38,635 nucleotides of DNA from positions 1 to 38,635 of the forward strand of contig JAIOPE010000004.1 in NCBI GenBank assembly GCA_021414065.1. Reading direction: 5' to 3'. Origin of the DNA: Planctomycetota bacterium (GTDB taxonomy: Bacteria > Planctomycetota > JAJSAM01 > JAJVHW01). This document shows positions 9,399 through 17,194 of the stretch, in pieces. The notes under the pieces were generated by a model. It did not search any database. It was not told the DNA's origin and saw nothing but the letters and a program-made list of their open reading frames with translations. Numbering within the stretch: position 1 is the stretch's first letter; the number at the start of each line of letters is the position of its first letter. Made by a program: the position numbers and the translations under genes.

Positions 9399-9551
9399 GG
9401 CCGGACCGAGGAGCCCGCGACGGGGCGCTCGTGGTGAGGTCCCCGACGAGGTAGGCCCGAGTCGCGAACGGTACAGAACGGCCGGACCGAGGAGCCCGCG
9501 ACGGGGCGCTCGTGGTGAGGTTCCCGACGAGGTAGGCCCGAGTCGCGAACG
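9399..9551. repeat. Direct duplication of a 72-bp unit at 81-bp period in a convergent intergenic gap
   Basis: Bases 9399-9470 and 9480-9551 are identical over 72 bp except for one C/T difference (9441 versus 9522), separated by a 9-bp linker. Each unit contains short self-complementary parts, including CGCGAC near its start and GTCGCG near its end, and TCGT/ACGA around a GG-rich loop, so each copy could fold as a stem-loop. The pair lies between two genes that converge on it, a position where it could act as a bidirectional terminator. No reading frame through it looks like a protein I know. Confidence 0.9.
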
Positions 9552-9564
9552 TACCCGCGGCGTC

Positions 9565-10857
9565 CTACTTCGGCGCTTCGCCGCCCGGCCCCGCCTTCGC
9601 GTCTTTCCCCGGCTTCAGCTCGCCGCGGCTCGCGCGCATCTGAAGTCCGTCGAAGTAGCGCTGCGTCTGCTCCTCGAACAGGTCGAACTGCGCCGCGTCG
9701 AGGAACCCCTTCGCGCTCTCGCGCGAGGTCGTACGGAGGGTCTCGATGCGTGCGGCGACCTGGTCCGGTGCGAGCGCGCCTTGGCGCAACTCCCGCAGGA
9801 GCGCGAACTGGCCGCGCTCGATGGTCCCCATCAACTGCTCCATCTGCGGGAGCTGGTCCGCGCGTAGCTCCAGTTCCGCGACGATACGATCGAGCAGCGC
9901 ACGACCAGCGCGGCCGCCCTGTTTCCCGGCGCCGCCGAAGGGCACGGCTCCCGGAGGCGCCGTCGGCGCTCCGGGCGCCGCGCCGGGCTCAAGCGGCGTG
10001 GCCGTAGCGGGGGGCTGCTGCTGCATCCCGTCCGCCGGCGACGTCGGCGGGTTGCCGGGCGCAACTGGCGGGTTGCCGGGCGCAACTGGCGGGTTGGGAC
10101 CGTCAGCTGCGGGCGGCTCCTCGGCATCCCGCGGGGTCGAGGTCGGTGGGGCGGCGCTCTGCTTCGACGCGCGGCCACGCGAGTCGCCGCGGTCGCCGCT
10201 CAGGTCGGCCGCGACGGATTCGAGGAATGCTCGTGCGGAGGGCGTCGTGGCGTTGGCGGCTCCCTCCAGGATCGCAGGGCCGGCGATGGGGCCGAACGCC
10301 CGCAATCCGGCCGCGATGCTCCGGCGCACCTGCTCGTCCGCCGTCTCGGCGCGGGCTGCGAGCTCGCGTACCCATGCCCGGGCCGCGTCGCTGAGCACCT
10401 TCCCCTTCTTGCCGAATGTGTTCTTCTTCTCAGGGGCGGCGGGCGGCTGAGCCGTCGTCGGTGGCGCGTCAGCGCCGGAGCCGGAGCCGGAGCCGGCGGG
10501 CGGGTTCGAGGGCACGCCGGCATCGGCGCTGCCTGCGGGTCCCGGCGCCGCGGGCTGGCCCAGCGGGGCCCGTTCGAGGCGATCGACGTCCGCCATCGGG
10601 TACATCCGCGTCGAACTTCCGGATCGGAACGTGATGGCGTCGGGCGTCTCCGCGATCACCCGCCCGCCGAGCGAGCGTCCGTCCTTGAGGATGAGCCTGT
10701 CTTCAGGCACAGGTGCTACGCCACCGGGCACAGCATCGTCGGCGCGAGCGGTGCGCGGAGCGTCGGGTAGGGCGACGGCCGCGATCGCTGCGGCGAGGAT
10801 CACCAGCATGGTCGATGCTGGACGGTGGCTGAGCTGACGCGTCGCGCGGCTATTCAC
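9565..10857 (-). CDS. Secreted proline-rich protein with Spy/CpxP-like C-terminal helical domain
   Basis: A 430-residue exported protein. The GTG start at 10857 is supported by GAGG seven bases upstream on the minus strand; an internal ATG (residue 17) would still leave a signal peptide. The signal core is MLVILAAAIAAVALP and cleavage is probably after TARA. Residues about 53-90 (LILKDGRSLGGRVIAETPDAITFRSG is part of this) resemble a small SH3-like beta domain. Low-complexity Pro/Ala/Gly linkers follow, including a GSGSGSG run and two copies of NPPVAPG encoded by a perfect 21-bp repeat at 10046-10066 and 10067-10087. A helical segment at about 145-215 and a C-terminal helical domain (about 320-410) rich in Leu, Gln and Arg resemble Spy/CpxP LTxxQ proteins, which are periplasmic chaperone-like sensors. 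The function is inferred only from this resemblance. Confidence 0.7.
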   Translation of the reverse strand: MNSRATRQLSHRPASTMLVILAAAIAAVALPDAPRTARADDAVPGGVAPVPEDRLILKDGRSLGGRVIAETPDAITFRSGSSTRMYPMADVDRLERAPLGQPAAPGPAGSADAGVPSNPPAGSGSGSGADAPPTTAQPPAAPEKKNTFGKKGKVLSDAARAWVRELAARAETADEQVRRSIAAGLRAFGPIAGPAILEGAANATTPSARAFLESVAADLSGDRGDSRGRASKQSAAPPTSTPRDAEEPPAADGPNPPVAPGNPPVAPGNPPTSPADGMQQQPPATATPLEPGAAPGAPTAPPGAVPFGGAGKQGGRAGRALLDRIVAELELRADQLPQMEQLMGTIERGQFALLRELRQGALAPDQVAARIETLRTTSRESAKGFLDAAQFDLFEEQTQRYFDGLQMRASRGELKPGKDAKAGPGGEAPK

Positions 10858-10941
10858 GGGCTGACCTCACAGTTCGATGGGGGATGGCTGACTGTCCGGA
10901 GCGGGTTCGATCCTGAAGCGCGTACGCGGCGAAGGCGCGCC

Positions 10942-10977
10942 CGACCGAGAGGTCGATGTCCCCCGCTGCCGGCGGGG
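10942..10977 (+). other. Two adjacent hairpins in the divergent region upstream of the response regulator
   Basis: CGACC-GAGA-GGTCG (10942-10955), with a GNRA-type loop, is followed by CCCCGC-TGCCG-GCGGGG (10961-10977). A TTGACG at 10981-10986 follows, but I see no good -10 at the right distance. The structure may belong to the response-regulator leader or to a small RNA. There is no direct evidence for transcription. Confidence 0.35.
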
Positions 10978-11128
10978 CTCTTGACGGCGTACAGACGGGT
11001 TCCGACGGTACCTGGAACCATCGACGGGAGCATCAACCCGGCGCGACCGCTCCGGGTTGCGGTGCTCGGGGATCAAGTTGCGCGGAGCGGCGTCCCGATA
11101 CGTCGGTAACGGAGCCAAACCGAAACCC

Positions 11129-11503
11129 ATGTCAGCCAAGATCCTTGTCGTCGATGACGAGCACTTCGTGCGCGACCTGCTCGTGAAGATCCTCGCACGA
11201 CAGGGCCACGACGTCCGCGGCGTCGCCGACGCCGCCGAAGCTCTGCGACAACTGGAGTCCGAGTCCTGGGACCTCGTTCTCACGGACGTGGTGATGCCCG
11301 GGATCGACGGGTTCGAACTGCTCCGGCGCGTGAAGGGCTCGTGGCCGGCGGTCAAGGTGATCGTCCTGACCGGCTACGCACGCCGGCAGAGCATCTCCGA
11401 CTTCCTGCTCTACGGCGCTGACGAGTACCTCGCCAAGCCGTTCCAAGTCCACGAGCTGCTGGCGGTGGTCAGCCGCGTGACTGGGGTACCCGCGACCGCC
11501 TAA
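11129..11503 (+). CDS. Single-domain (CheY-like) response regulator
   Basis: A 124-residue receiver domain with no output domain. It has the acidic pair Asp9-Asp10 (VVDDE), phospho-acceptor Asp53 in LVLTDVVMPG, Thr81 in VIVLTGY and Lys103 in YLAKPF, which is the full set expected of an active receiver. ATG 11129 is chosen because the domain begins there; the frame is open back to 11057. The ribosome-binding sequence is weak (GGAG about 14 bases upstream). No histidine kinase is adjacent, so the partner is elsewhere. Such stand-alone receivers act in phosphorelays or bind flagellar, kinase or second-messenger proteins. Its TAA stop forms part of the CTAA target duplication of the mobile element that follows immediately. 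Confidence 0.92.
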   Translation: MSAKILVVDDEHFVRDLLVKILARQGHDVRGVADAAEALRQLESESWDLVLTDVVMPGIDGFELLRRVKGSWPAVKVIVLTGYARRQSISDFLLYGADEYLAKPFQVHELLAVVSRVTGVPATA

Positions 11504-11736
11504 CCCGGACCATTCATGAACGCCCGCGTCCGATCCGCCCAGGAGACCCGAGGGCTGCGTTGGAGTCGAGCCCATAGCTCGCTCCGTGGAGCTGATGGGC
11601 TCGCCTCCGCCTTGCCCTCGGGCCCCCTGGTCGGCCGGACCCGTGTCGTCGCGCGGGCGGGCCGCGCGCCGGCGCTCGCGCCATGCGCCGCGACGGGTCC
11701 AGCCGATGCGCCGCGCGCGTTCATGAATGGTCCGGG
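11504..11736. mobile_element. 233-bp MITE-like element with perfect 20-bp inverted ends and CTAA target duplication
   Basis: The left end 11504-11523 (beginning CCCGGACCATTCATGAA) is the exact reverse complement of the right end 11717-11736, 20 of 20 bases. Both ends are directly flanked by CTAA (11500-11503 and 11737-11740), a 4-bp target duplication. The interior has two long stem-loops: 11547-11622 (outer stem CCCGAGGGC/GCCCTCGGG, inner GAGCCCAT/ATGGGCTC and AGCTC/GAGCT) and 11637-11700 (outer stem GGACCCGT/ACGGGTCC). There is no transposase, so movement would need one encoded elsewhere. The YTAR-like target fits IS5-group preferences, but other families also make 4-bp duplications; the family is not assigned. 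Confidence 0.85.
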
Positions 11737-11740
11737 CTAA

Positions 11741-12050
11741 TCGTCTCCCGTCCGCGACGCGACGTTGCACCGAGGATCGCGGGACCGCTCCGAGCCGCAG
11801 GGTCCAGCACGGCAGCGGCCCCTTCGCGAGCGCCGCCGGGCGGCGTTTCCGGACGTCGTGCCGCTGGCGAGCCCAGCCAACGATCGTTGTCAGGCGGCAA
11901 GATCGTTGTCGGTCGAGCCTCGCCCGCTCCTCGGTTCCGGGCCTCGATCTTGAGCGGCACCGTCTTTGCACCAGGCTCGATGTCGCGACGCGGGCTTGGT
12001 CGTATCACCCCCCCGTTCCAGGGGACCTTGCCTGATCTCGAACGCCGTTG
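11741..12050. other. Intergenic stretch without a convincing gene
   Basis: Between the MITE-like element and the promoter at 12051 I see no supported gene. There are short frames in several phases but none with a recognisable domain or ribosome-binding site. An 8-bp inverted repeat, CAAGATCG (11898-11905) and CGATCTTG (11945-11952), and a repeated GATCGTTGTC (11883-11892 and 11901-11910) are the only notable sequence features. Confidence 0.5.
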
Positions 12051-12078
12051 TTGACGGCGGCACCCGGCTGCGTAGACT
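12051..12078 (+). promoter_or_regulatory. Candidate housekeeping promoter for the 12114 gene
   Basis: TTGACG at 12051-12056 and TAGACT at 12073-12078 are spaced by 16 bases, a fair match to a sigma-70-type promoter. The predicted transcription start lies about 30 bases before ATG 12114, and the strong AAGGAGG at 12101-12107 falls inside the leader. TAGACT recurs upstream of the related gene at 19584. Confidence 0.6.
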
Positions 12079-12113
12079 TCCTCGGAGCAGTTCCCTCGAG
12101 AAGGAGGACGGGC

Positions 12114-14399
12114 ATGAATCGCCGTATCAATCGAGTTGCTATCACCCGGTTCGGGATCGCCGCTGGCGCGGCGCTCGTCGTCGTTGGCGCGGCGGCAGTC
12201 GGCGCCGCGGTCGGCGCTAGCGACGCCCAAGCGCGGACGCGCGGAGGCAACGAGGACTCGAACCTGGTCGTGACGCTCGTCACCCCGACGACGAACCAGG
12301 AGGTCCTGCCGGACCTCTCCGATCCGGGTCTGAACAGCGTGGTCACGGTGCGGTTCTCGGCGCCCATCCGGCCCGGCGACTTCATCGCGAACAACAACGT
12401 TTTCAATCGGCTCACGCCGGCCGTGGAGTTCCTCAGCTCAACGTTCGACCGCCTGCCGGGCACCCCGCTCGTGCAGAGCAACGTCTTCCGCTTCGACCCG
12501 CGCACACCGACGAACGGCGGCGTTCTGCCGAACGGGCAGTACACGCTCAACATCAAGAAGTCGGTCCGCAGCACGAAGGGGCGGCTCCTCAACCAGGGCC
12601 TGAAGGACTTCACGACCACGTTCTCCGTCGGCACGGACCAGTATCCCCCGGTCCTCCGCACGATCTCGCCGATCCAGAACCAGCAGAGCATCGGCCTGAA
12701 CCAGAAGATCATCGTCACCTTCAATGAGCCCGTGAACCCGGCCTCGTTGATCACGACGATCACGGTGACCGACGTCAGCACCAACCCCCCGACACCGATC
12801 CTCGGCGTGCAGGGCGGCACAGGTATCACGACGGACCGGGGCGGGTTCGACGTCGTGTTCACGCCAGACCCGTGCTTCGGCTACCCGCCGAAGTCCACGA
12901 TCCAGTTCCAGATGCAGGGTCGGCCGATCGCTGATCCCACGCTCCCGGCCACCAATCCCTGCGCTGCGCCCCCGACGTCGGGCTCGGCGGTTACGGACGC
13001 ATTCAACAACCAGTTCCGTCGCGACGCAGGCCTTCAGTGGGCCAAGAACGCCGCCACGAACCTCTGGGAGTCGCCGAACGGGACGTACGAGGACTGCACG
13101 GGTCTCTTCAAGATGCAGTTCGTCACGCGTGGCATCGTCTCGCCGCCGGTCGGCATGGTCCCCGGCAGCTCGCAGTTCTTCGCGGCGCTCTGCCCGAGCG
13201 CGACGGTGTACTCGAACGGCTCCTGCGCGTTCCAGGGGCGTTGCTTCTTCTACACCACCGGAACGAGCCTCGGCGAAATCGACATCACTGCGATCGTCAC
13301 GCTGTTCAACAGCCAGGGCGTTGCGGACTTCACCCGCGCCAAGGTCGTGACGAACAGCCCGGTTCGCATGGGACGGCCCGGCGGCATGATGGTCGATCCT
13401 CGCTGGGACGCCAACACGACGCCGAGGAATCACACGTTCATCTACATGGTGGACCAGCGCTCGGCGACTGTGCAGATCCTCGACTCGCGCAACCTGAAGG
13501 TTCTCGGTCGGCTCGCTGGGTTCTCGAACCCGCGCGACATCGGCATGTCGAGCGACTTCGGCGCGAACCGCCTCACGCTCTGGGTGTCGGACTTCGCCGC
13601 GAAGCAGGTTGTCGCCATCGACCTCACGTCGATCGCCGTCAACCTCGGTGGGCAGCCCGGTTCCAAGTCGCCGTGCGACGCGATCAAGGACAACACGAAG
13701 AGCCGCGTCACGATCGCGGTCGGCAGTGGGCCGTCGGACATCGCGGGTGACAGCTACCTGCTGAACCGCGCCCTGGTGGTCAACTCGCTCGACAACTCGG
13801 TCACGCTCCTCGATGCCGCTCGCAACAAGAAGCTGAAGGACTACGCGGTCGGCGGCAACCCGGTTTCCTGCGACTGGACGTTCTACGGCTTCGGATCGAT
13901 CGACGCCGCCGCCGTTGCGAACCAGGGCGGTCTCAGCGACCCGAGTGGATCGGTCAGCCTCTACGCCCGCGTTCCGGTTCTTCAGAACCTGCTGCAGGCC
14001 CAGGGCCAGACGCGCGACGACATCGAGGCGACCCTCACCGACGGCATCAAGAACCCGACCTTCCTCTGGGCCAACCAGGAGTGGGCGAACCCGATGACGG
14101 GGAACTCGATCCCCCAGGCCTACCTCGTTCCGAACACCGGCGGCAAGACGATCGTTGACCTGCGCCTGAGCATCACCGGCGTGTTCGGTCTCCTGATCGA
14201 CCTCCAGGCGAACCAGACCCGCGAGGTCGGCTTCAATCCGACCGGGATCATGTTCGACGCGTACTACCCGAACCAGATGCTCTTCGCCTGCGTCGCCGGC
14301 GAGGGGCAGTTCTCCGGGATGGACGCGGTGCGCACGATCGCCCCGCAGTCGATCACGGTGCCTGGCATCCGCCGCATCTTCACCTGCTACAGCCACTAG
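12114..14399 (+). CDS. Secreted Ig-like (Big_5/SbsA type) and beta-propeller protein
   Basis: A 761-residue exported protein. ATG 12114 has a near-perfect AAGGAGG six bases upstream. The N-terminus is basic (MNRRINR) followed by an Ala/Val/Gly-rich signal segment to about residue 40 (cleavage probably after DAQA). Two Big_5-like domains follow, recognised by VVTVRFSAPI near 78 and KIIVTFNEPVNP near 198. Residues about 440-640 contain repeated strands such as FIYMVDQRSATVQILDSRN and ALVVNSLDNSVTLLDAARN, typical of YncE/lactonase-type propellers. The C-terminal 120 residues are unassigned and end in FTCYSH. The six or more cysteines fit an extracytoplasmic protein. The gene is monocistronic, with its own promoter and a strong terminator, flanked by a MITE-like element on one side and an IS remnant on the other. 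The likely role is surface structure or binding; it is not known to be an enzyme. Confidence 0.8.
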   Translation: MNRRINRVAITRFGIAAGAALVVVGAAAVGAAVGASDAQARTRGGNEDSNLVVTLVTPTTNQEVLPDLSDPGLNSVVTVRFSAPIRPGDFIANNNVFNRLTPAVEFLSSTFDRLPGTPLVQSNVFRFDPRTPTNGGVLPNGQYTLNIKKSVRSTKGRLLNQGLKDFTTTFSVGTDQYPPVLRTISPIQNQQSIGLNQKIIVTFNEPVNPASLITTITVTDVSTNPPTPILGVQGGTGITTDRGGFDVVFTPDPCFGYPPKSTIQFQMQGRPIADPTLPATNPCAAPPTSGSAVTDAFNNQFRRDAGLQWAKNAATNLWESPNGTYEDCTGLFKMQFVTRGIVSPPVGMVPGSSQFFAALCPSATVYSNGSCAFQGRCFFYTTGTSLGEIDITAIVTLFNSQGVADFTRAKVVTNSPVRMGRPGGMMVDPRWDANTTPRNHTFIYMVDQRSATVQILDSRNLKVLGRLAGFSNPRDIGMSSDFGANRLTLWVSDFAAKQVVAIDLTSIAVNLGGQPGSKSPCDAIKDNTKSRVTIAVGSGPSDIAGDSYLLNRALVVNSLDNSVTLLDAARNKKLKDYAVGGNPVSCDWTFYGFGSIDAAAVANQGGLSDPSGSVSLYARVPVLQNLLQAQGQTRDDIEATLTDGIKNPTFLWANQEWANPMTGNSIPQAYLVPNTGGKTIVDLRLSITGVFGLLIDLQANQTREVGFNPTGIMFDAYYPNQMLFACVAGEGQFSGMDAVRTIAPQSITVPGIRRIFTCYSH

Positions 14400-14426
14400 G
14401 CTCTCGCAGGTCGGTCAAAGCTCCCC

Positions 14427-14461
14427 AGGCCCGGCGAGGCAACTCGCCGGGCCTCTTCGTT
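14427..14461 (+). terminator. Strong terminator after the Ig/propeller gene
   Basis: A perfect 12-bp stem, AGGCCCGGCGAG (14427-14438) and CTCGCCGGGCCT (14443-14454), closes a GCAA tetraloop and is followed by CTTCGTTT. The stem is symmetrical, so it may also stop transcription of the convergent asnS frame, although the T-rich tail is on the plus strand. Confidence 0.85.
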
Positions 14462-14508
14462 TGGTGATCGGCGACTGGATAGGCGGCCGGGATCTGGTGC
14501 CGGGTCGC

Positions 14509-16404
14509 TCAACGATCGGGCTCTGCTCCCGTCGCGACATGCGCGGGTCCCAATCGAACCGACCGCAGCGAACAGTGGCGCGCACTTCCGGTTCCCGCCG
14601 GCGCCGTGAGCGCAGTTCGCGTACGGGGCGCCTGACCGATCGCGGCGCGGTGGGCATCCCACTCCGCGCAGACCGCCGAGAGGTTCGGGTCCGCCATCTC
14701 GCCGTCGCGGACGAAGGGCAATGCGTGACCCGACGGAACCAGGTTGCTGGGGGCCGGCGGGCGGAACCCCGCCAGGCTCGAACGCCACGCCAGGATGGCC
14801 TTGCTCACCGTGATCCCAGCATCGGCCGATGCGGGAACTGGCTCCACCCGAATCGCACCTGCCGCATACGGCGGCTGCCCCTTCGCATTGTCGTACCTCG
14901 CGTAGATCGTCGAGAGGTTCAGGTCCTCCGTCGCGACCTTGCGGACGAAGTGCACCAGATGGCCGGACGGAACCTGGTCTCGGTACGCCGGCGGGAAGAA
15001 CTCGCACTGGTCCGGACTCCACGCGCGGAACACGGTCTTCGACATGCCCAGATCATCGACCGCGGCGGCGACGTGGAGCAGCAGCGGACGCCCTCGCGCG
15101 CATAGAACATCTAGCAGCCTGTCGGCGCAGATCCAGAGGACGGCGCGTTCGATCCCCATGCCGAAGCCGGCGTGCGGCACGGTCCCATAGCGCCGCAGGT
15201 CAAGGTACCAGCGGTAGTTCTCGACGTTCAGCCCGTGCTCTTCGATGCGCTGACGGAGGCGGGCCTCGTCGTGGATGCGTTGGCTGCCGCCGATGACTTC
15301 GCCGAAGCCCGGCGCGAGCATGTCGGCGCAGAGAGCGACCTCCGGGCGGTCGGGGTCCGGTGCCATGTAGAACGCCTTGATCTTGGCCGGGTACTTCTCG
15401 ACGAAGACGGGCCGATCGAACTGCTGGGAGATGAAGACCTCGTGTGGTGCACCGAGGTCCTCGCCCCACTCCAGCGCCGGCATCTCGGGGGTCGCCGCCG
15501 CGCGGATGCGGACCAGGGCTTCGTCGTACGTGATGCGGGGGAACGGAGCCTGCACGCGCTCAAGCGCCGCGATGTCGCGTCCGAGCAACTCAAGGTCGGC
15601 ACGACGCCGCTCGACGCACTTCGCCACCACGTGCGAGAACATCCGCTCCTGCAAGACGAGGTTCCCGGCGTGGTCCTGGAACGCGACCTCCGGCTCGACC
15701 ATCCAGAACTCGTTCAGGTGACGGCGGGTCTTCGACTTCTCGGCGCGGAACGTGGGACCGAAGCAGTAGACCTTTCCGTGCGCCATCATCCCGGCCTCTA
15801 CATAGAGCTGGCCGGTCTGCGTCAGGTAGGCCATCCCGAGATCGAAGTACTCAGTGGAGAACAGGTTCGACGTACCCTCTGCGGCGCACGGAGTGAGGAT
15901 GGGGGAGTCGAAGCGCAGGAAGCCGTCTTCGTGAAGGAAGTCCTGTACCGCCCGCTCGACTTCGTGGCGGATACGCAGGATTGCGAGTTGGCGCGTGGAC
16001 CTGACCCAGAGGTGGCGGTGCTCCATTAGGAACGCCGGTCCGTGCTCCTTCGGCGAGATCGGGTACTCAGGGCTGGCGCCGACCCGCTCGAGCCCTCTCA
16101 CTGCAATCTCCACGACTCCGGGCGTGCGCGGATCTGCGCGGACGAGCCCATGAACGATGACGCTCGACTCCTGCTGCAACGACGTAGCGATCTCGAACAC
16201 CGAGTCGTCGGTCTCGCCGCGGAATGCGATGCACTGGACCGTCGAGACTCCGTCACGCAGGACGATGAAGACGATCTTGCCCTTGTGACGCGTGTGCATG
16301 ACCCAGCCGCCGACCCGCACCGGTTCGGCGCTGCCGGCGTGCTGTGAGAGCGACGAGATCGGAACGAGGTCCTTCATCGATTCGGTCACGGCGGACACCT
16401 CCAT
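14509..16404 (-). CDS. asnS: Asparaginyl-tRNA synthetase with 3' end replaced by IS1182-type transposase remnants
   Basis: The 631-residue frame is AsnRS up to about residue 426. It has an OB-fold anticodon domain ([23 protein letters not shown] is part), class II motif 2 ([20 protein letters not shown]), the AsnRS-type [11 protein letters not shown], and motif 3 ([14 protein letters not shown]). The enzyme charges tRNA-Asn with asparagine. Normal AsnRS ends some 18-20 residues after motif 3 with a conserved IPFPR-type tail. Here homology stops at Cys426 and the frame runs into foreign sequence. From Met454 it matches the N-terminus of IS1182-family transposases ([20 protein letters not shown], then LSTIYARY and GQPPY), and a second decayed copy begins at residue 533. 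The start is uncertain: ATG 16404 lacks a ribosome site, while GTG 16389 has GGAGG eight bases upstream. It may be active with a foreign tail or a recent pseudogene. Confidence 0.85.
   Translation of the reverse strand: MEVSAVTESMKDLVPISSLSQHAGSAEPVRVGGWVMHTRHKGKIVFIVLRDGVSTVQCIAFRGETDDSVFEIATSLQQESSVIVHGLVRADPRTPGVVEIAVRGLERVGASPEYPISPKEHGPAFLMEHRHLWVRSTRQLAILRIRHEVERAVQDFLHEDGFLRFDSPILTPCAAEGTSNLFSTEYFDLGMAYLTQTGQLYVEAGMMAHGKVYCFGPTFRAEKSKTRRHLNEFWMVEPEVAFQDHAGNLVLQERMFSHVVAKCVERRRADLELLGRDIAALERVQAPFPRITYDEALVRIRAAATPEMPALEWGEDLGAPHEVFISQQFDRPVFVEKYPAKIKAFYMAPDPDRPEVALCADMLAPGFGEVIGGSQRIHDEARLRQRIEEHGLNVENYRWYLDLRRYGTVPHAGFGMGIERAVLWICADRLLDVLCARGRPLLLHVAAAVDDLGMSKTVFRAWSPDQCEFFPPAYRDQVPSGHLVHFVRKVATEDLNLSTIYARYDNAKGQPPYAAGAIRVEPVPASADAGITVSKAILAWRSSLAGFRPPAPSNLVPSGHALPFVRDGEMADPNLSAVCAEWDAHRAAIGQAPRTRTALTAPAGTGSARHCSLRSVRLGPAHVATGAEPDR
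14600..15123 (-). mobile_element. IS1182-type insertion sequence remnant fused to the asnS 3' end
   Basis: Reading on the minus strand, asnS homology ends at about 15127 and the sequence GACAGGCTGCTAG (from 15123) may be the IS left end. The transposase start ATG is at 15045-15043. Its first 60 or so codons are recognisable ([19 protein letters not shown] is part, then [18 protein letters not shown]). A second, more divergent copy starts with GTG at 14808-14806 ([20 protein letters not shown]), 237 bp further on. No catalytic DDE region and no matching right end are present, so the element is dead. Both copies break off near the same GQ-P position. Confidence 0.7.
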
Positions 16405-16545
16405 GCGCAGTTGTGGGCGAATTCTACCAGTCGAGGAGTCGCTGCATGCGGGGATCGCCGTCGTGTCACAAGCGTCACGCGAGAGCGTCCGCTGGCTGTG
16501 CTCAACACCTGAACGTCTGGGAAAGAACCGCGAAGCGATTACTTC

Positions 16546-17133
16546 TCAGACGTGACGAAGCGCGCGACGCACGAGGTCACCGGCGTCGCCGGCCGCAGGC
16601 CCCCCTTCCTCGCGGCACGCGGCGAGCGCCCGCTCGGCGGCGGGTCTCGGGAACCCGAGTGCCTCCAATGCGAGGAGGGCGTCCCGCTGCACCGGGTCTC
16701 CAATCGATGCGCCTGCGGCGGATGCCGGGAGGGACTCGACCTTGTCACGGAGTTCCAGGACGAGTCGCTCGGAGAGCTTCTTCCCGATGCCGCGCACGAG
16801 GCGCAAGCGCGATGCGTCGCCGCTGACTACGGCCTCGCGGAAATCCGCGTACGGCATCGACGAGACGATCTGCATCGCGACGGACGGTCCCACGCCGCTC
16901 ACGGACTGGAGCGTGCGGAAGAACACGCGCTCCTCGCGTGTCGCGAAACCGAAGAGGCGCTGCGAATCCTCGCGGACGACCAGTTCAGCGAAGAGCCGCA
17001 CTTCGGTGCCCTCCGCGGGCAGCGATTCGTAGGTCGTGAGTGGGATGGCGAAGAGGAATCCGACGCCGCCGGCTTCGACGACTGCTTCAGCCGGCGTCTT
17101 TCGGTCCAGTCGCCCGCGGACGTGCTCGTACAT
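16546..17133 (-). CDS. ruvA: Holliday junction branch migration protein RuvA
   Basis: A 195-residue RuvA, the tetrameric DNA-binding subunit that holds Holliday junctions for the RuvB motor during recombinational repair. The N-terminal OB-fold domain (MYEHVRGRLDRKTPAEAVVE is its start), the central helix-hairpin-helix region (SVSGVGPSVAMQIVS and VRGIGKKLSERLVLELRDK) and the short C-terminal RuvB-contact domain (ALLALEALGFPRPAAERAL) are all present, and the length is normal for the family. ATG 17133 has GGAG seven bases upstream on the minus strand. ruvB and ruvC are not adjacent, which is common outside proteobacteria. It lies 61 bp downstream of the TPR/alpha-CTD gene on the same strand and could be co-transcribed with it. 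Confidence 0.95.
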   Translation of the reverse strand: MYEHVRGRLDRKTPAEAVVEAGGVGFLFAIPLTTYESLPAEGTEVRLFAELVVREDSQRLFGFATREERVFFRTLQSVSGVGPSVAMQIVSSMPYADFREAVVSGDASRLRLVRGIGKKLSERLVLELRDKVESLPASAAGASIGDPVQRDALLALEALGFPRPAAERALAACREEGGPAAGDAGDLVRRALRHV

Positions 17134-17194
17134 CCGGTCGCTCCCTCGGGCGGGGGCCCGCGCTCCGCACTGTCGGCGCGGTGCGCGCGCCCGC

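Noticed and set aside
10895..10930. A tRNA T-arm-like GGTTCGATCC
   Set aside because: The flanking bases do not form the T stem, and no acceptor or anticodon arm is present.
11516..11740. A 74-residue peptide encoded by the MITE-like element on either strand
   Set aside because: Both frames are explained by the inverted repeats, which supply the ATG and the end sequence; there is no ribosome site and no domain.
12438..14396. A 652-codon minus-strand frame opposite the Ig/propeller gene
   Set aside because: The plus-strand gene has a promoter, strong ribosome site, signal peptide and terminator; the antisense frame has none.
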